Shown here piece by piece: positions 26,148 to 34,845 of a stretch of DNA of 64,000 nucleotides (its first letter is position 1; the number at the start of each line of letters is the position of its first letter). Source of the DNA: an uncultured Treponema sp. (GTDB lineage Bacteria; Spirochaetota; Spirochaetia; Treponematales; Treponemataceae); NCBI RefSeq assembly GCF_934725225.1, contig NZ_CAKVAM010000001.1:124001-188000 (forward strand). The letters run 5' to 3'. A model generated the notes under the pieces. The model had not been told where the DNA came from, ran no database searches, and worked only from the letters and a program-made list of their open reading frames with translations. The position numbers and the translations under genes are program-made.

Positions 26148-27056
26148 ATGAAACACAATATGCAGATTTTACAAGAGCTAGCCGCAAAAAACGGACCGCT
26201 TTGCGTTGGACTAGACACAGATCCGTCTTATATTCCGCAGAATTTAGTTGAAAAGTTTTCACCGGCGCAAGCTGTTCTTGAATACAATAAACTTTTAATA
26301 AAAAAAATTACAGAAGACAAAAGCGCCTGCTGTTTTAAAGTACAAATTGCTTACTACGAGGCGATGGGAATTGAAGGGCTTAAAGTTTATGCCGAGACTT
26401 TAAAAGCCGTAAAAGATTCCGGGCTAATCTGCATTTCTGACATAAAAAGAGGCGACATTGCAGCCACAGCAAGCGCTTATGCAAAAGCCCATTTTTCAGG
26501 CGATTTTGAATCAGACATAATTACAATAAATCCTTATATGGGATTCGACACATTAAAGCCATTTACAGAATTCTGCGCTTCCAAAGGAAAAGGAATTTTC
26601 GTCCTGCTTAGAACAAGCAACCCGGGAATGACAGACATTGAGCAAAAAGAGCTGAAATCAGGCGGACGCGTGCTAGACGAAGTCGGAAAAGAACTGGAAC
26701 GGTTAAGCACTCAAATGAAACAAACATTTCCAGAGCAAACCTGCAGCCCTGTTGGAGCAGTTGTAGGATGCACAGAAGAAAGCGACGCAAACTATCTTAG
26801 GCAAACTTATAAAGACATTTTCTTTTTAATTCCAGGATATGGCGCACAAGGTGGAGCCGCAAGCATTTGCGCAGCATTGTTAAAAAATGCAGGCGGAACT
26901 GTAAATTCTTCCCGCGGAATTCTATGCGCTTGGAAAAAAGATTCAGACTGCATAAAAAAACAGCAGGACGGAAAACTTCTTTCATTTGATGACATAGTAG
27001 AAACCGCCGCAAAAGCTGCTATAGCTTCAAAAACTGAATTAACTAACATTAGTTGA
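26148..27056 (+). CDS. pyrF: Orotidine 5'-phosphate decarboxylase (type 2)
   Basis: A 302-residue PyrF of the longer type 2 class, catalysing the last step of UMP synthesis. Seen: GPLCVGLDTDPSYIPQNL, CFKVQIAYYEAMGIEGL, the catalytic region ICISDIKRGDIAATASAYA (Lys/Asp), TINPYMGFDTLKPF, and phosphate-binding FLIPGYGAQGG followed by VNSSRGILCA. It is followed after 51 bp by the PyrK-PyrD fusion. Confidence 0.95.
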   Translation: MKHNMQILQELAAKNGPLCVGLDTDPSYIPQNLVEKFSPAQAVLEYNKLLIKKITEDKSACCFKVQIAYYEAMGIEGLKVYAETLKAVKDSGLICISDIKRGDIAATASAYAKAHFSGDFESDIITINPYMGFDTLKPFTEFCASKGKGIFVLLRTSNPGMTDIEQKELKSGGRVLDEVGKELERLSTQMKQTFPEQTCSPVGAVVGCTEESDANYLRQTYKDIFFLIPGYGAQGGAASICAALLKNAGGTVNSSRGILCAWKKDSDCIKKQQDGKLLSFDDIVETAAKAAIASKTELTNIS

Positions 27057-27107
27057 GAGTTGCTAAATACACAAACTAACGGTCATTAATAAAACAAGGA
27101 ACTTTTT

Positions 27108-28883
27108 ATGGATAAACCAGAAATTGACAAAGACGGAAATGGGATTCTTTTTTCAGGAAATGCAAAAGTTACAGAATGCAAGGAAATTCATGGCAATGTA
27201 TTTCTTTTGGAAACAGAACTTGAGCTTGAACGGAAAACCCAAATTTCACCTTTGCCAGGCCAGTTTTATCTTGTAAAAAGCGCAAGAAGCAATGTTCTGT
27301 TTGGTCGCCCAATAAGTGTTTATCATGCCGAGCGAAAATCTGACACCATTTTAAGGGTACAGTTTTTAATCCTGCAAAAAGGAGAAGGTACAGTTGAGCT
27401 TTGCCACCTTTTAAAAAACGACTTAGTAGAACTGTCTGGTCCCTTAGGTAACAGTTTTGAAAAAACAGACGGCAAGATTTGCTTATGCGGCGGCGGAATT
27501 GGAGTTGCCCCAGTTGCAAATTTTGCCTCATCGCTTCCAACAAAAAGCTACGACTTCTATGCAAGCTTTAAAAGCGGCTCTTATGGCTTAGAAAATATAG
27601 AACCAGAAAAACTCGTAATAACAACTGACGATGGTTCGGTCGGAATACACGGAATGGTAACAGCCGCGCTTACATCTGACACCATAAAAAAGGAAGGGTA
27701 CAGCGCAATATATGCCTGCGGTCCCACTCCAATGCTGGCCTATATACAAAAAATCGCAAAAGAAGCGGGCGTAAAATGTTTTTTAAGCATAGAAAAAAAG
27801 ATGCTTTGCGGAGCCGGAGCTTGCCTTGGATGCACAGTACGCACAAAAGAAGGAAACCACAGAGTATGCAAGGACGGTCCTGTTTTTAATGCCGAAATTC
27901 TAGAATTTGAAAAGCCATCATTTACAAAAAGAAATCCATTGCCGCAAAACATAGAGCCAGATTTAAGTGTTGAAATTGCAGGAATAAAGTTCAAGAATCC
28001 AGTAATCGCGGCGAGCGGAACATTCGGATTTGGACAAAATTACCGCGGATTTTTTGATGTTTCCAAGCTAGGCGGAATAAGTTCAAAAGGCCTCACCTTA
28101 GAACCGAAGGGAGGAAATTTTGGTGAACGTGTTATCGAAGTTTCATCTGGCGACATAAATTCAATAGGTCTTGAAAATCCTGGAGTTCCGCACTTTATTC
28201 AAAACGAGCTTCCAGAAATGCTAAAACTGGACACAGTTTCAATTGCAAACCTCGCAGGCCACGATCTTGAATCTTACGTAAAAGGCGCAGATCTTTTAGA
28301 CAAAACTTCAGTTCCGGTAATTGAACTGAACATAAGCTGTCCGAATGTAAAGGCTGGCGGAATGGCTTGGGGAATAAATCCAGAGGCAGCGTTCACTTGT
28401 GTCAGCGCAGTCAGAAAAGCAACATCAAAAACTTTGATTGTAAAACTGTCCCCTAACGCGCCGGACTTGGTTTCTGTAGCCCTTGCCTGCATAAAAGCCG
28501 GAGCAAACGCATTAAGCCTGATAAACACAATTCAAGCCGTTGCAATCGACATTGAAAGCGGACGCCCTGTATTCGACAATATAAAAGCCGGACTTTGCGG
28601 ACCTGCCGTAAAACCAATTGCGCTCCGCATGGTCTATGACGTTGTAAAAGCAGTAAATTCGCTTCCGAAAGAACAGCAAATTCCTGTAATCGGCTTGGGC
28701 GGAATTTCAAAATGGCAGGACGCAGTAGAATTTATAATGGCAGGAGCGGCGGCAATTCAGGTTGGAACAACAACTTTTTCAAATCCAAAGACAATGCTAG
28801 AAATCATCGAAGGACTGAAAAACTTTATGAAATCCCACGGATACAAGAAAATTGATGACTTCCGCGGAATCGCACAACAATAG
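27108..28883 (+). CDS. pyrKD: Fused dihydroorotate dehydrogenase B: electron-transfer subunit PyrK plus catalytic subunit PyrD
   Basis: A 591-residue single chain that would oxidise dihydroorotate with NAD. PyrK part (about 1-275): FAD motif RPISVYH (67), NAD motif LCGGGIGVAPVANFA (about 126-140), and [2Fe-2S] cysteines 234, 239, 242 and 254 in CGAGACLGC and RVC. PyrD part (about 285-591): VEIAGIKFKNPVIAASGTFG, class 1B catalytic Cys411 in NISCPNVKAGGMAWG, LSLINTIQAVAID and VIGLGGISKWQDA. Class 1B enzymes are normally PyrK2PyrD2 from two genes; here a linker of roughly ten residues joins them in the reverse of the common pyrK-pyrD-separate arrangement. AAGGA precedes the ATG. Confidence 0.95.
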   Translation: MDKPEIDKDGNGILFSGNAKVTECKEIHGNVFLLETELELERKTQISPLPGQFYLVKSARSNVLFGRPISVYHAERKSDTILRVQFLILQKGEGTVELCHLLKNDLVELSGPLGNSFEKTDGKICLCGGGIGVAPVANFASSLPTKSYDFYASFKSGSYGLENIEPEKLVITTDDGSVGIHGMVTAALTSDTIKKEGYSAIYACGPTPMLAYIQKIAKEAGVKCFLSIEKKMLCGAGACLGCTVRTKEGNHRVCKDGPVFNAEILEFEKPSFTKRNPLPQNIEPDLSVEIAGIKFKNPVIAASGTFGFGQNYRGFFDVSKLGGISSKGLTLEPKGGNFGERVIEVSSGDINSIGLENPGVPHFIQNELPEMLKLDTVSIANLAGHDLESYVKGADLLDKTSVPVIELNISCPNVKAGGMAWGINPEAAFTCVSAVRKATSKTLIVKLSPNAPDLVSVALACIKAGANALSLINTIQAVAIDIESGRPVFDNIKAGLCGPAVKPIALRMVYDVVKAVNSLPKEQQIPVIGLGGISKWQDAVEFIMAGAAAIQVGTTTFSNPKTMLEIIEGLKNFMKSHGYKKIDDFRGIAQQ

Positions 28884-28927
28884 CAAAAAATACTGCTGCT
28901 CTAATCATTAAGCTTATAAAAACTAAA

Positions 28928-29048
28928 GGAATACTTCCTAAGAGGCTGAGAGAGTATTCCTAAGAGCCTAAGTGAGTATTCCTATGGGTCTTAGGAAGTA
29001 TTACTTCAGGTCTTAGGGATATTCACTTAGGGAGTTAGGAAGTATTCC
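28928..29048. repeat. 22-bp tandem repeat array with palindromic ends
   Basis: The core AGTATTCC recurs at 28953, 28975, 28997 (AGTATTAC), 29019 (ATATTCAC) and 29041, a strict 22-bp period; a diverged unit starts at 28931. Between cores are variants of TAAGAGCCTAAG. The outer ends GGAATACTTCCTAA (28928-28941) and TTAGGAAGTATTCC (29035-29048) are perfect inverted repeats. It fills the gap between convergent genes and can fold into several hairpins. No T-run is present. Confidence 0.85.
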
Positions 29049-29063
29049 TTTTGGGCAAACATT

Positions 29064-29432
29064 CTATTCACGCCACTTTTCATCTTCTTCCTCTTCTTTT
29101 ACGGAATCAGGAAGAACTGTTTTTCTTGCGGCAGCTGCATTTTCAGAAGAGTCTTTTGACTTTCTAGGTGAACCGCCGAATTTTTCATCAAGCGAATATT
29201 TTTTTACAATTTTTGTTGTGATTTTTGAGTAAAGAAAAAAGCTTAATACAAGTCCGATTGTAAAGCTTCCAAACAGTGCATTTCCATACGCTTCAAAACT
29301 AGCCGCATGAAAAACAAATTTCAAAAAGACAAAGCAAATTCCAAAAAGCGAGCCAATTATCAGCGCAGTAAAAAGAATGTTCACAATGCTTGAAATCAAT
29401 ATATATAGAAGATAAAAAACTTTTTTGTTCAT
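29064..29432 (-). CDS. Hypothetical membrane protein with charged tail
   Basis: A 122-residue protein. Two hydrophobic stretches (about 5-40 and 52-70) are followed by a hydrophilic, Lys/Glu-rich tail ending EEEEDEKWRE. No family recognised. It begins 3 bp after the lspA stop, so it is co-transcribed with the lipoprotein signal peptidase; a link to envelope or lipoprotein handling is only suggested by position. Confidence 0.65.
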   Translation of the reverse strand: MNKKVFYLLYILISSIVNILFTALIIGSLFGICFVFLKFVFHAASFEAYGNALFGSFTIGLVLSFFLYSKITTKIVKKYSLDEKFGGSPRKSKDSSENAAAARKTVLPDSVKEEEEDEKWRE

Positions 29433-29435
29433 AAT

Positions 29436-29981
29436 TTATTCCTTTTTATTGTTTTCGTGGTCAGATTTTACCTGAAACACAAACGTTATTACAAAAATAA
29501 TTCCACAGACAACAACCGCGACATCTGCAACATTGAATGTCGGCCAGCGTTCCATTCCGAAAAGTCCAAAAAAATAGCAGTCAACAAAATCAACAACTCC
29601 TTCTGAACGGAAAAAGCGGTCAATCAAATTTCCAATTCCGCCGCCAAGAATTCCGCAGATAGCCCACCGCTGAAGCTTTGTAAATTCATTGTTTCTAAAA
29701 TAAATCACATAAACCGCAATAATCACAAGAAGCGGAAGCAACGCAAAGAGAATTCCTCTAAGCCCGTCGGAAAGCCCCGAACCCATACTGAACGCAATCG
29801 CATTGTTGCGGACATGAATTAAGCGCAGATATTTTCCAAAAATTTCAATTACAGCATCATCGGCAAAAACTGTAAGTCGCGGAATAAATTTCACAACAAG
29901 GCACTTTGTAATCTGATCAAGAAGAATCACCGCAAAAGAAAGTGTAAGCGGCAAAAGTTTGTTTTTTGTGTTCTGATTCAT
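29436..29981 (-). CDS. lspA: Lipoprotein signal peptidase LspA
   Basis: A 181-residue four-helix membrane aspartyl protease that cleaves prolipoprotein signal peptides after diacylglyceryl transfer. Seen: VILLDQITKCLVVKF, HVRNNAIAFSMG, GGIGNLIDRFF and the catalytic region GVVDFVDCYFFG, then TFNVADVAVVVCGI; the two catalytic Asp are in NLIDR and FNVAD. The ATG at 29981 is chosen over a TTG at 29999 because the -10 box TATAAT lies between them. Confidence 0.94.
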   Translation of the reverse strand: MNQNTKNKLLPLTLSFAVILLDQITKCLVVKFIPRLTVFADDAVIEIFGKYLRLIHVRNNAIAFSMGSGLSDGLRGILFALLPLLVIIAVYVIYFRNNEFTKLQRWAICGILGGGIGNLIDRFFRSEGVVDFVDCYFFGLFGMERWPTFNVADVAVVVCGIIFVITFVFQVKSDHENNKKE

Positions 29982-29987
29982 AGAATA

Positions 29988-30017
29988 ATTATAGTACAAA
30001 AACGCCGGGCTTTACAA
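29988..30017 (-). promoter_or_regulatory. Promoter of lspA, leaderless layout
   Basis: Minus strand TTGTAA (30017-30012), 18-bp spacer, TATAAT (29993-29988), six nt, then ATG at 29981; the start is expected at the A of the codon. Confidence 0.7.
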
Positions 30018-30032
30018 CAATTCAAAATGCAC

Positions 30033-30061
30033 TTGAAGCAGATTCGCATTTTCTCTATTAT
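30033..30061 (+). promoter_or_regulatory. Promoter of yfcE, leaderless layout
   Basis: TTGAAG, 17-bp spacer, TATTAT, six nt TTTGGC, ATG at 30068. It lies back to back with the lspA promoter in an 86-bp divergent gap. Confidence 0.65.
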
Positions 30062-30067
30062 TTTGGC

Positions 30068-30625
30068 ATGAAATGGCTGATTGCTTCTGATATACATGGC
30101 TCATCTTTTTATTGCAAAAAACTTCTTGAAAAATTCACTGAAGAAAAGGCAGACAGGCTTTTGCTTTTAGGCGACATTTTGTATCATGGTCCAAGAAATG
30201 ACTTGCCGAAAGAATACAATCCAAAAATTGTAACTGCGCTTTTAAATGAAGTTTCAGAAAAAATCACTTGCATAAGAGGAAACTGCGATTCCGAAGTAGA
30301 CCAAATGGTCTTGAATTTTCCGATTATGGCGGAATATGCAATTCTCGATGTTGGAAGCAAACTTATTTTTGCAACCCACGGACACATTTTTAACGAGGTA
30401 AATCCTTTAAAAATGCCAAACGGAAGCATTTTGCTCTGCGGACATTTCCATGTGCCAAAAATTGTTAAGCACGAAAACTATCTGTACCTAAATACAGGGT
30501 CAGTTTCGCTACCAAAAGAAAATTCCTGGCACAATTATATAGTTTTTGATGGGGACAGATTTTGCTGGAAAGACCTGGAAAGCAATGAAGAAAAACTTAG
30601 TATCCGCTTATCATCTGAGTATTGA
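30068..30625 (+). CDS. yfcE: YfcE/MJ0936-type metallophosphodiesterase
   Basis: A 185-residue calcineurin-like phosphoesterase. Metal motifs: SDIHG (Asp, His), LLGDILYHGPRN, RGNCDSE, THGH and CGHFHVP. Family members hydrolyse phosphodiesters in vitro with Mn; the physiological substrate is unknown. The 3' end overlaps by 29 bp the end of the convergent membrane-protein gene. Confidence 0.9.
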   Translation: MKWLIASDIHGSSFYCKKLLEKFTEEKADRLLLLGDILYHGPRNDLPKEYNPKIVTALLNEVSEKITCIRGNCDSEVDQMVLNFPIMAEYAILDVGSKLIFATHGHIFNEVNPLKMPNGSILLCGHFHVPKIVKHENYLYLNTGSVSLPKENSWHNYIVFDGDRFCWKDLESNEEKLSIRLSSEY

Positions 30626-31640
30626 TAAAATCTGTCAGAACTGTACCCAAATGATTTGACATATATCCGCTTCTGTCTGGGTATACCCCAAGAACTGTAC
30701 CCAAAACTGGCTCTGTATTTTCAACAGGACCAAAGCCTTTTGTTGTATAATCATCTATGTAAGCCAAATCAAAGCTACCGAATATTTTTACAAAACTTTT
30801 TTGGCTTACAGACTGCATTGAGCCAGACAAATCTTCATCTGTAACCAAGAAAATTGTATCTTTTTCTGTAGGATTGCACAACGAAAGCAAAATCCAAAAC
30901 TTTTCGTTTATAAAATCTGAATTTTTTTGAGTCTGCTCATATTTTTCAGGATTAAAAATCTTTTGTGTTATTGCCAAAAATCGCCTTATCCACTTTAAAT
31001 CTATACCCTTTTTTGAGGCCAGATTAATTTCATCATAAAAATCCAAGGAATAAACAGAAAATCCATTATATGCAAGTTTGTAAAAAAATGATGTGTAAAT
31101 TTCAGAATCTGCTGTTTCTGGCGGCGCAAACAAAACAATTTTTCTTCCTGCAGGACTTTCTGTTTCCGGCTCAAAATTATAAAGTCTTGCAGAAGGAATT
31201 GTAAAAGGCTTTTTTAATTCTGAAAATCCTTTTTGAAAACTTCCTGAATACAAAACCGTATTTTGCTTTACAGGCAGGCGATTTTTTTTAGGATTTATCG
31301 GGCGGAAATAAATGACTGCAAAAATCATCAGCGCGGCAAAAAGAGCATTTAGCGAGCAAATCAAAATAAGCTTTAATTCATACTGATCCAAAATAACATC
31401 AGAGAACATCCTTAAAACGGAGCGGACATTCCAAACGGCAGACAAAAATGCAAGCGCAAAAATCAGAAAATTTTCAACAGAAAGCGTAAAAACAAAAATG
31501 TTTATAACTGCAATAAAAAGCCCCGCAAAAGGCGCAATCGATAGAGAATCTTTTCTGGAATGATTTACAAAAACAAATCTGGCGTTTCCAATAAAAAGCA
31601 GCGCAAGAACAAGCAAGTCTGCCAAAGTCTGGTTTGTCAT
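30597..31640 (-). CDS. Hypothetical membrane protein with C-terminal soluble domain
   Basis: A 347-residue protein not assigned to a family. Four hydrophobic segments fill residues 1-115 (examples LADLLVLALLFIGNARFVF and ICSLNALFAALMIFAVIYF), then a soluble part with alternating strands and helices: GRKIVLFAPPETADSEIYTS and LAYNGFSVYSLDFYDE resemble an alpha/beta-hydrolase-like opening without a visible nucleophile motif. Its start overlaps the glycosyltransferase stop (ATGA), so they are translationally coupled and may act together in surface glycan or glycolipid synthesis. Confidence 0.65.
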   Translation of the reverse strand: MTNQTLADLLVLALLFIGNARFVFVNHSRKDSLSIAPFAGLFIAVINIFVFTLSVENFLIFALAFLSAVWNVRSVLRMFSDVILDQYELKLILICSLNALFAALMIFAVIYFRPINPKKNRLPVKQNTVLYSGSFQKGFSELKKPFTIPSARLYNFEPETESPAGRKIVLFAPPETADSEIYTSFFYKLAYNGFSVYSLDFYDEINLASKKGIDLKWIRRFLAITQKIFNPEKYEQTQKNSDFINEKFWILLSLCNPTEKDTIFLVTDEDLSGSMQSVSQKSFVKIFGSFDLAYIDDYTTKGFGPVENTEPVLGTVLGVYPDRSGYMSNHLGTVLTDFINTQMISGY

Positions 31641-32746
31641 TTTAACTTTTCCTGTGTTTCCTTGATGATTTTTTGGAACTGCTCAAGCGATTTTTCTATG
31701 CTGAACTGGCGCGCATGGCTGATAATTTTTTCTTTTTTGAATGTGCCTTTTGAATCAAGCTGTTCAAATTCAAGAATTGAAGACGCAACGCTGTCTGTTT
31801 CCTGCTTGTCAAAGAAGATGCCTGTTTTTCCGTCAATGACAGTTTCCAAAGCCCCGCCTTTTCCAAATGCAATTACAGGCCGGCCGCAAGCCTGAGCTTC
31901 CAAAGGTGTAAGCCCCAAATCTTCTTCCGCGCAAAAAATAAGAGCACGGCAACGCTGAAGATATGAGCGCACTTCTGAATCTTCTGCTCTTCCTGCAAAA
32001 AGAATATTCTTTTCGTTTCCTGCAAGTTTCTTTAGATTTTCCATTTCAGAGCCAGCACCGATAACGACAAGTTTGCGTCCAAGTTTTTTACACGCGCTCA
32101 CAGCCAAATCAATGCGCTTGTAAGGCACAAGGCGGGAAAAAGCGACATAAAAATCTTCAGGCTCAACATCAGCAGGAAAAAACCGTTCAGTGTTTATAGG
32201 GCAATAAACAACTTTAGCATCCAAGTTCCAGAATTTTTTTATACGCCGGGCAATGTAATTTGAATTCGCAACAACAGCGTCAATTCTCTGGCTTGAAATA
32301 AAATCCCACTGCCGCAAAGCAGGAATCCAGCGGTTCATAAAAAAGCGAGTCAGTTTTCCGCTTCTCTTTCTGTAGTCAAAAAACAAATCCCAGGCATAAC
32401 GCATTGGAGAATGAATATATGCAATATGTGGAACAGAAGGCGGAGTAATTACACCTTTTGCACAGCAAGATGAAGAGCAAAGCACCAAGTCATATCCTGA
32501 AAAATCAAAGGATTCAAACGCATTCGGCATGAACTTTAAAAGCTTTGTATAAATCCGCGAAGCAAAAGGAAGTTTCTGTATATATGAAGTATAGATTTTA
32601 TTCTTGGCAAAATGGCTGCCCATCTTTTTTTTGTTGTACACAAGAGTGTAAATGTCAGCATCTGGATAAAGACGAAGCATATATTCAACCCAAGTTTCCG
32701 CGCCGCCATAATTTACAAGCCAGTCATGTACAATTGCAACTTTCAT
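31637..32746 (-). CDS. Family 4 glycosyltransferase
   Basis: A 369-residue GT-B fold enzyme. N-terminal MKVAIVHDWLVNYGGAETWV has the glycine-rich acceptor-side motif; VVANSNYIARRI and VVYCPINTERFFP are the interdomain segment; C-terminal nucleotide-sugar motif FYVAFSRLVPYKRIDLAV, then EEDLGLTPLEAQACGRPVIAFG with the E-x7-E pattern. Likely transfers a sugar or mannose-like residue to a lipid or glycan. AGGAAA precedes the ATG. Forms an operon with the membrane protein downstream. Confidence 0.9.
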   Translation of the reverse strand: MKVAIVHDWLVNYGGAETWVEYMLRLYPDADIYTLVYNKKKMGSHFAKNKIYTSYIQKLPFASRIYTKLLKFMPNAFESFDFSGYDLVLCSSSCCAKGVITPPSVPHIAYIHSPMRYAWDLFFDYRKRSGKLTRFFMNRWIPALRQWDFISSQRIDAVVANSNYIARRIKKFWNLDAKVVYCPINTERFFPADVEPEDFYVAFSRLVPYKRIDLAVSACKKLGRKLVVIGAGSEMENLKKLAGNEKNILFAGRAEDSEVRSYLQRCRALIFCAEEDLGLTPLEAQACGRPVIAFGKGGALETVIDGKTGIFFDKQETDSVASSILEFEQLDSKGTFKKEKIISHARQFSIEKSLEQFQKIIKETQEKLK

Positions 32747-32801
32747 TTTTGTTTTCCTATGAGTGAATTTTAATGTAAATCTGAATTGTTTTCAATGAAT
32801 T

Positions 32802-33614
32802 TCAGTCTGAAAGAGCTTGAACCCAAGCCTGCATAAGAATTCCAAAAGCAACGCCAACATTTAAAGACGCTTTTAATCCTGTCATCGGAATTGTAACTCT
32901 TCCGTAATTGGCTCTTTTTAACGCTTCTGGGCTTACTCCAAGTTCTTCCGAGCCGATTATTACGATTCCTTCTTTTGGAAAAGAAAATTCAGTTATTGGA
33001 GTTCCGCCTGTTTCCAAAACAAAAACAGGCTTGTCCTGCGGAAGTTCTTCCAAGGAACATCTTTTGTAGCCCAAAGTTTCTATGCAGCCCATTCCGCTTC
33101 TTAACGCGCGAGGCTGATTTGGATCTGTGCAGTTCGGGGAAATAAAAACACTTTCGCAGCCCATCGCTTCCGCAGTTCTAAAAATAGAACCGATATTAAA
33201 CGGAGAGCGGATGTCTTCCGCATAAACACTCACGCCTTTGAAAAATTTTCTGCTTTGGACATAAAGATTTTCATTAGAATGCGGCGCAATAACTAAATCC
33301 CATTCAGCCGGAAAAGTTCCTATGATAGCAAGCAAAGAATTCCGGGCAAAATTACAAACCCTTCGCTCATCAAAATTTTCCGCTTCAATAAGTTTTTTCA
33401 GTTCTTCGGCGGCACTTTCTGGAAGTTTTGGGTCATCCAGCACAATCCGCGCAACAGTTTTTGTATATTCTGCGCGTGCCATTCCCGGAAAATTATATTC
33501 AGTTCCATGTTCTGCAATGCCGGCAATATCGCGTTCAAGCTCGCCAAAAGTAAGAGCCAGCTTGCGTCTTTTTTGTCCCGGTTCAAGCTGAAAAAGTTTT
33601 CCAGGATTTATCAT
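32802..33614 (-). CDS. TrmH/SpoU-family RNA 2'-O-methyltransferase
   Basis: A 270-residue SPOUT enzyme with a long N-terminal extension (about 1-115) followed by the knot domain: SVYAEDIRSPFNIGSIFRTA (motif 1), GIVIIGSEELGVSP (motif 2) and VTIPMTGLKASLNVGVAFG (motif 3). All three are intact. The RNA target is not decidable. Start codon overlaps the stop of the upstream dehydrogenase-like gene (TGATG), implying coupling. Confidence 0.92.
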   Translation of the reverse strand: MINPGKLFQLEPGQKRRKLALTFGELERDIAGIAEHGTEYNFPGMARAEYTKTVARIVLDDPKLPESAAEELKKLIEAENFDERRVCNFARNSLLAIIGTFPAEWDLVIAPHSNENLYVQSRKFFKGVSVYAEDIRSPFNIGSIFRTAEAMGCESVFISPNCTDPNQPRALRSGMGCIETLGYKRCSLEELPQDKPVFVLETGGTPITEFSFPKEGIVIIGSEELGVSPEALKRANYGRVTIPMTGLKASLNVGVAFGILMQAWVQALSD

Positions 33615-34768
33615 CAGTAAGCCTTCTTTATGATTTCAAACAAATCGTCAGTTGTCATGCTGCGCTGAAGACTGTTCATAAGCTCAAGCTCGCCTGCATC
33701 TTCCGCCGCAACAGAAAGCTGTTCTATAGAAAGCGAAAGGTCTTTTAAACGTGCCGGAATATTTATCTTTGCGATTTTTTGCCTTACATAGTCCGCAAGA
33801 GAAGCAACAGCCGAAGAAACTGAATCTTCCGGGCGGGAAGCATTCAAAAGTCGCGAAAGAACCGCAAGTTTTTCAGCCTTGAAAGAAGCCGCATCTTCAA
33901 TAATATACGGAAGCAAAATTGCAGAAATCAGCGAGCGGGAAATTTTATACCGAGAATTTATTGCAAGCGAAAGAAGATTTGCAGCACCAAAAGAACTTGA
34001 GGCAGCTCCCAAAGAAGCCATGCATCCGCCCTGAGCCAAAAGAACTTCCTGCGGAGTTGTAACAGAAAGATTCGGCGCACCATCTTCGGCATAGCTCAAA
34101 AGCTGAACGGATTTTTCGATAATCATATCGCTGAAAAAAGTAGATTTCTGGCTTAAATATCCTTCAACCGCAAAAGCCAAGGCTTCAATTGCCATACAAG
34201 AAATTTGCTTTTCTGTCAAAGCCATCTGAAGATTCGGATCCCAAATAACAAGCTTGCAAAGTCCGTTTTGCGTTTTTATAAGCTTTACTTTTGTTGAACG
34301 CGCATCAGTTATAAAAGCTCTGTCTGTAAAAATAAAATTATCTCTGTTCGTTGAAGGCAGACAGATAAGCGGAAGAATTTTTTTAGGCGGAACTAAATTT
34401 TCATCAATGTAATCGTAGATGCTCTTGGAATCTTCGTAATAAAGAGCACAGACAATGCGGGCAAGCGAAAGTGTTTTTCCGCCGCCAACAGCAATAACTC
34501 CATGAACTTTTGCATCCTGAGCAAGCTTTAAAACAACTTTTGCAGTTTCTGAGTCAGCTCCAAGCGGAATTTCGTCAAAAACAAAATAATCAACATTTCT
34601 TTCTTTAAGAGATGCCGTAACTTTTGAAGCTGTTCCAGACTCCTTTAGAACAGGATCCATTAAAACTAAAAAATTAGAGCCATACTCCAACGCATACTGA
34701 CCAAGCCGAGTCGCAGTATAAGAACCAAGAACAATATTAGGTGAAATTTTGAATATAAAATCTGCCAT
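33614..34768 (-). CDS. Iron-alcohol-dehydrogenase-fold protein lacking the metal ligands
   Basis: A 384-residue protein with the overall Fe-ADH layout: N-terminal Rossmann-like half with GVIAVGGGKTLSLARIVCA (compare GGGSPID) and LICLPSTNRDNF, and a helical C-terminal half. The usual ligands (Asp, His, His, His) are replaced: the helix normally reading DALTHAIEAY is EALAFAVEGY, the G..H...HP.G segment is GAANLLSLAINSRYK, and the HG segment before ILLP is RSLISAILLP. It is therefore unlikely to be a normal Fe or Zn dehydrogenase. ATG at 34768 chosen; a TTG at 34789 is possible. Coupled to TrmH. Confidence 0.75.
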   Translation of the reverse strand: MADFIFKISPNIVLGSYTATRLGQYALEYGSNFLVLMDPVLKESGTASKVTASLKERNVDYFVFDEIPLGADSETAKVVLKLAQDAKVHGVIAVGGGKTLSLARIVCALYYEDSKSIYDYIDENLVPPKKILPLICLPSTNRDNFIFTDRAFITDARSTKVKLIKTQNGLCKLVIWDPNLQMALTEKQISCMAIEALAFAVEGYLSQKSTFFSDMIIEKSVQLLSYAEDGAPNLSVTTPQEVLLAQGGCMASLGAASSSFGAANLLSLAINSRYKISRSLISAILLPYIIEDAASFKAEKLAVLSRLLNASRPEDSVSSAVASLADYVRQKIAKINIPARLKDLSLSIEQLSVAAEDAGELELMNSLQRSMTTDDLFEIIKKAY

Positions 34769-34845
34769 ATCAGAAAAAAACTCCTGCAAAAAAAAAGAGC
34801 GGAACTATTCCGCCCTAATTTATCCCCTGCAAAAAAATACGGAAA

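Noticed and set aside
27900..28000. PyrK-PyrD junction as a sequencing frameshift
   Set aside because: The frame is continuous, both halves are complete and the linker is short and free of odd codons.
28928..29048. 22-bp repeat array considered as a CRISPR
   Set aside because: Units are contiguous and degenerate with no unique spacers, and no cas genes are nearby.
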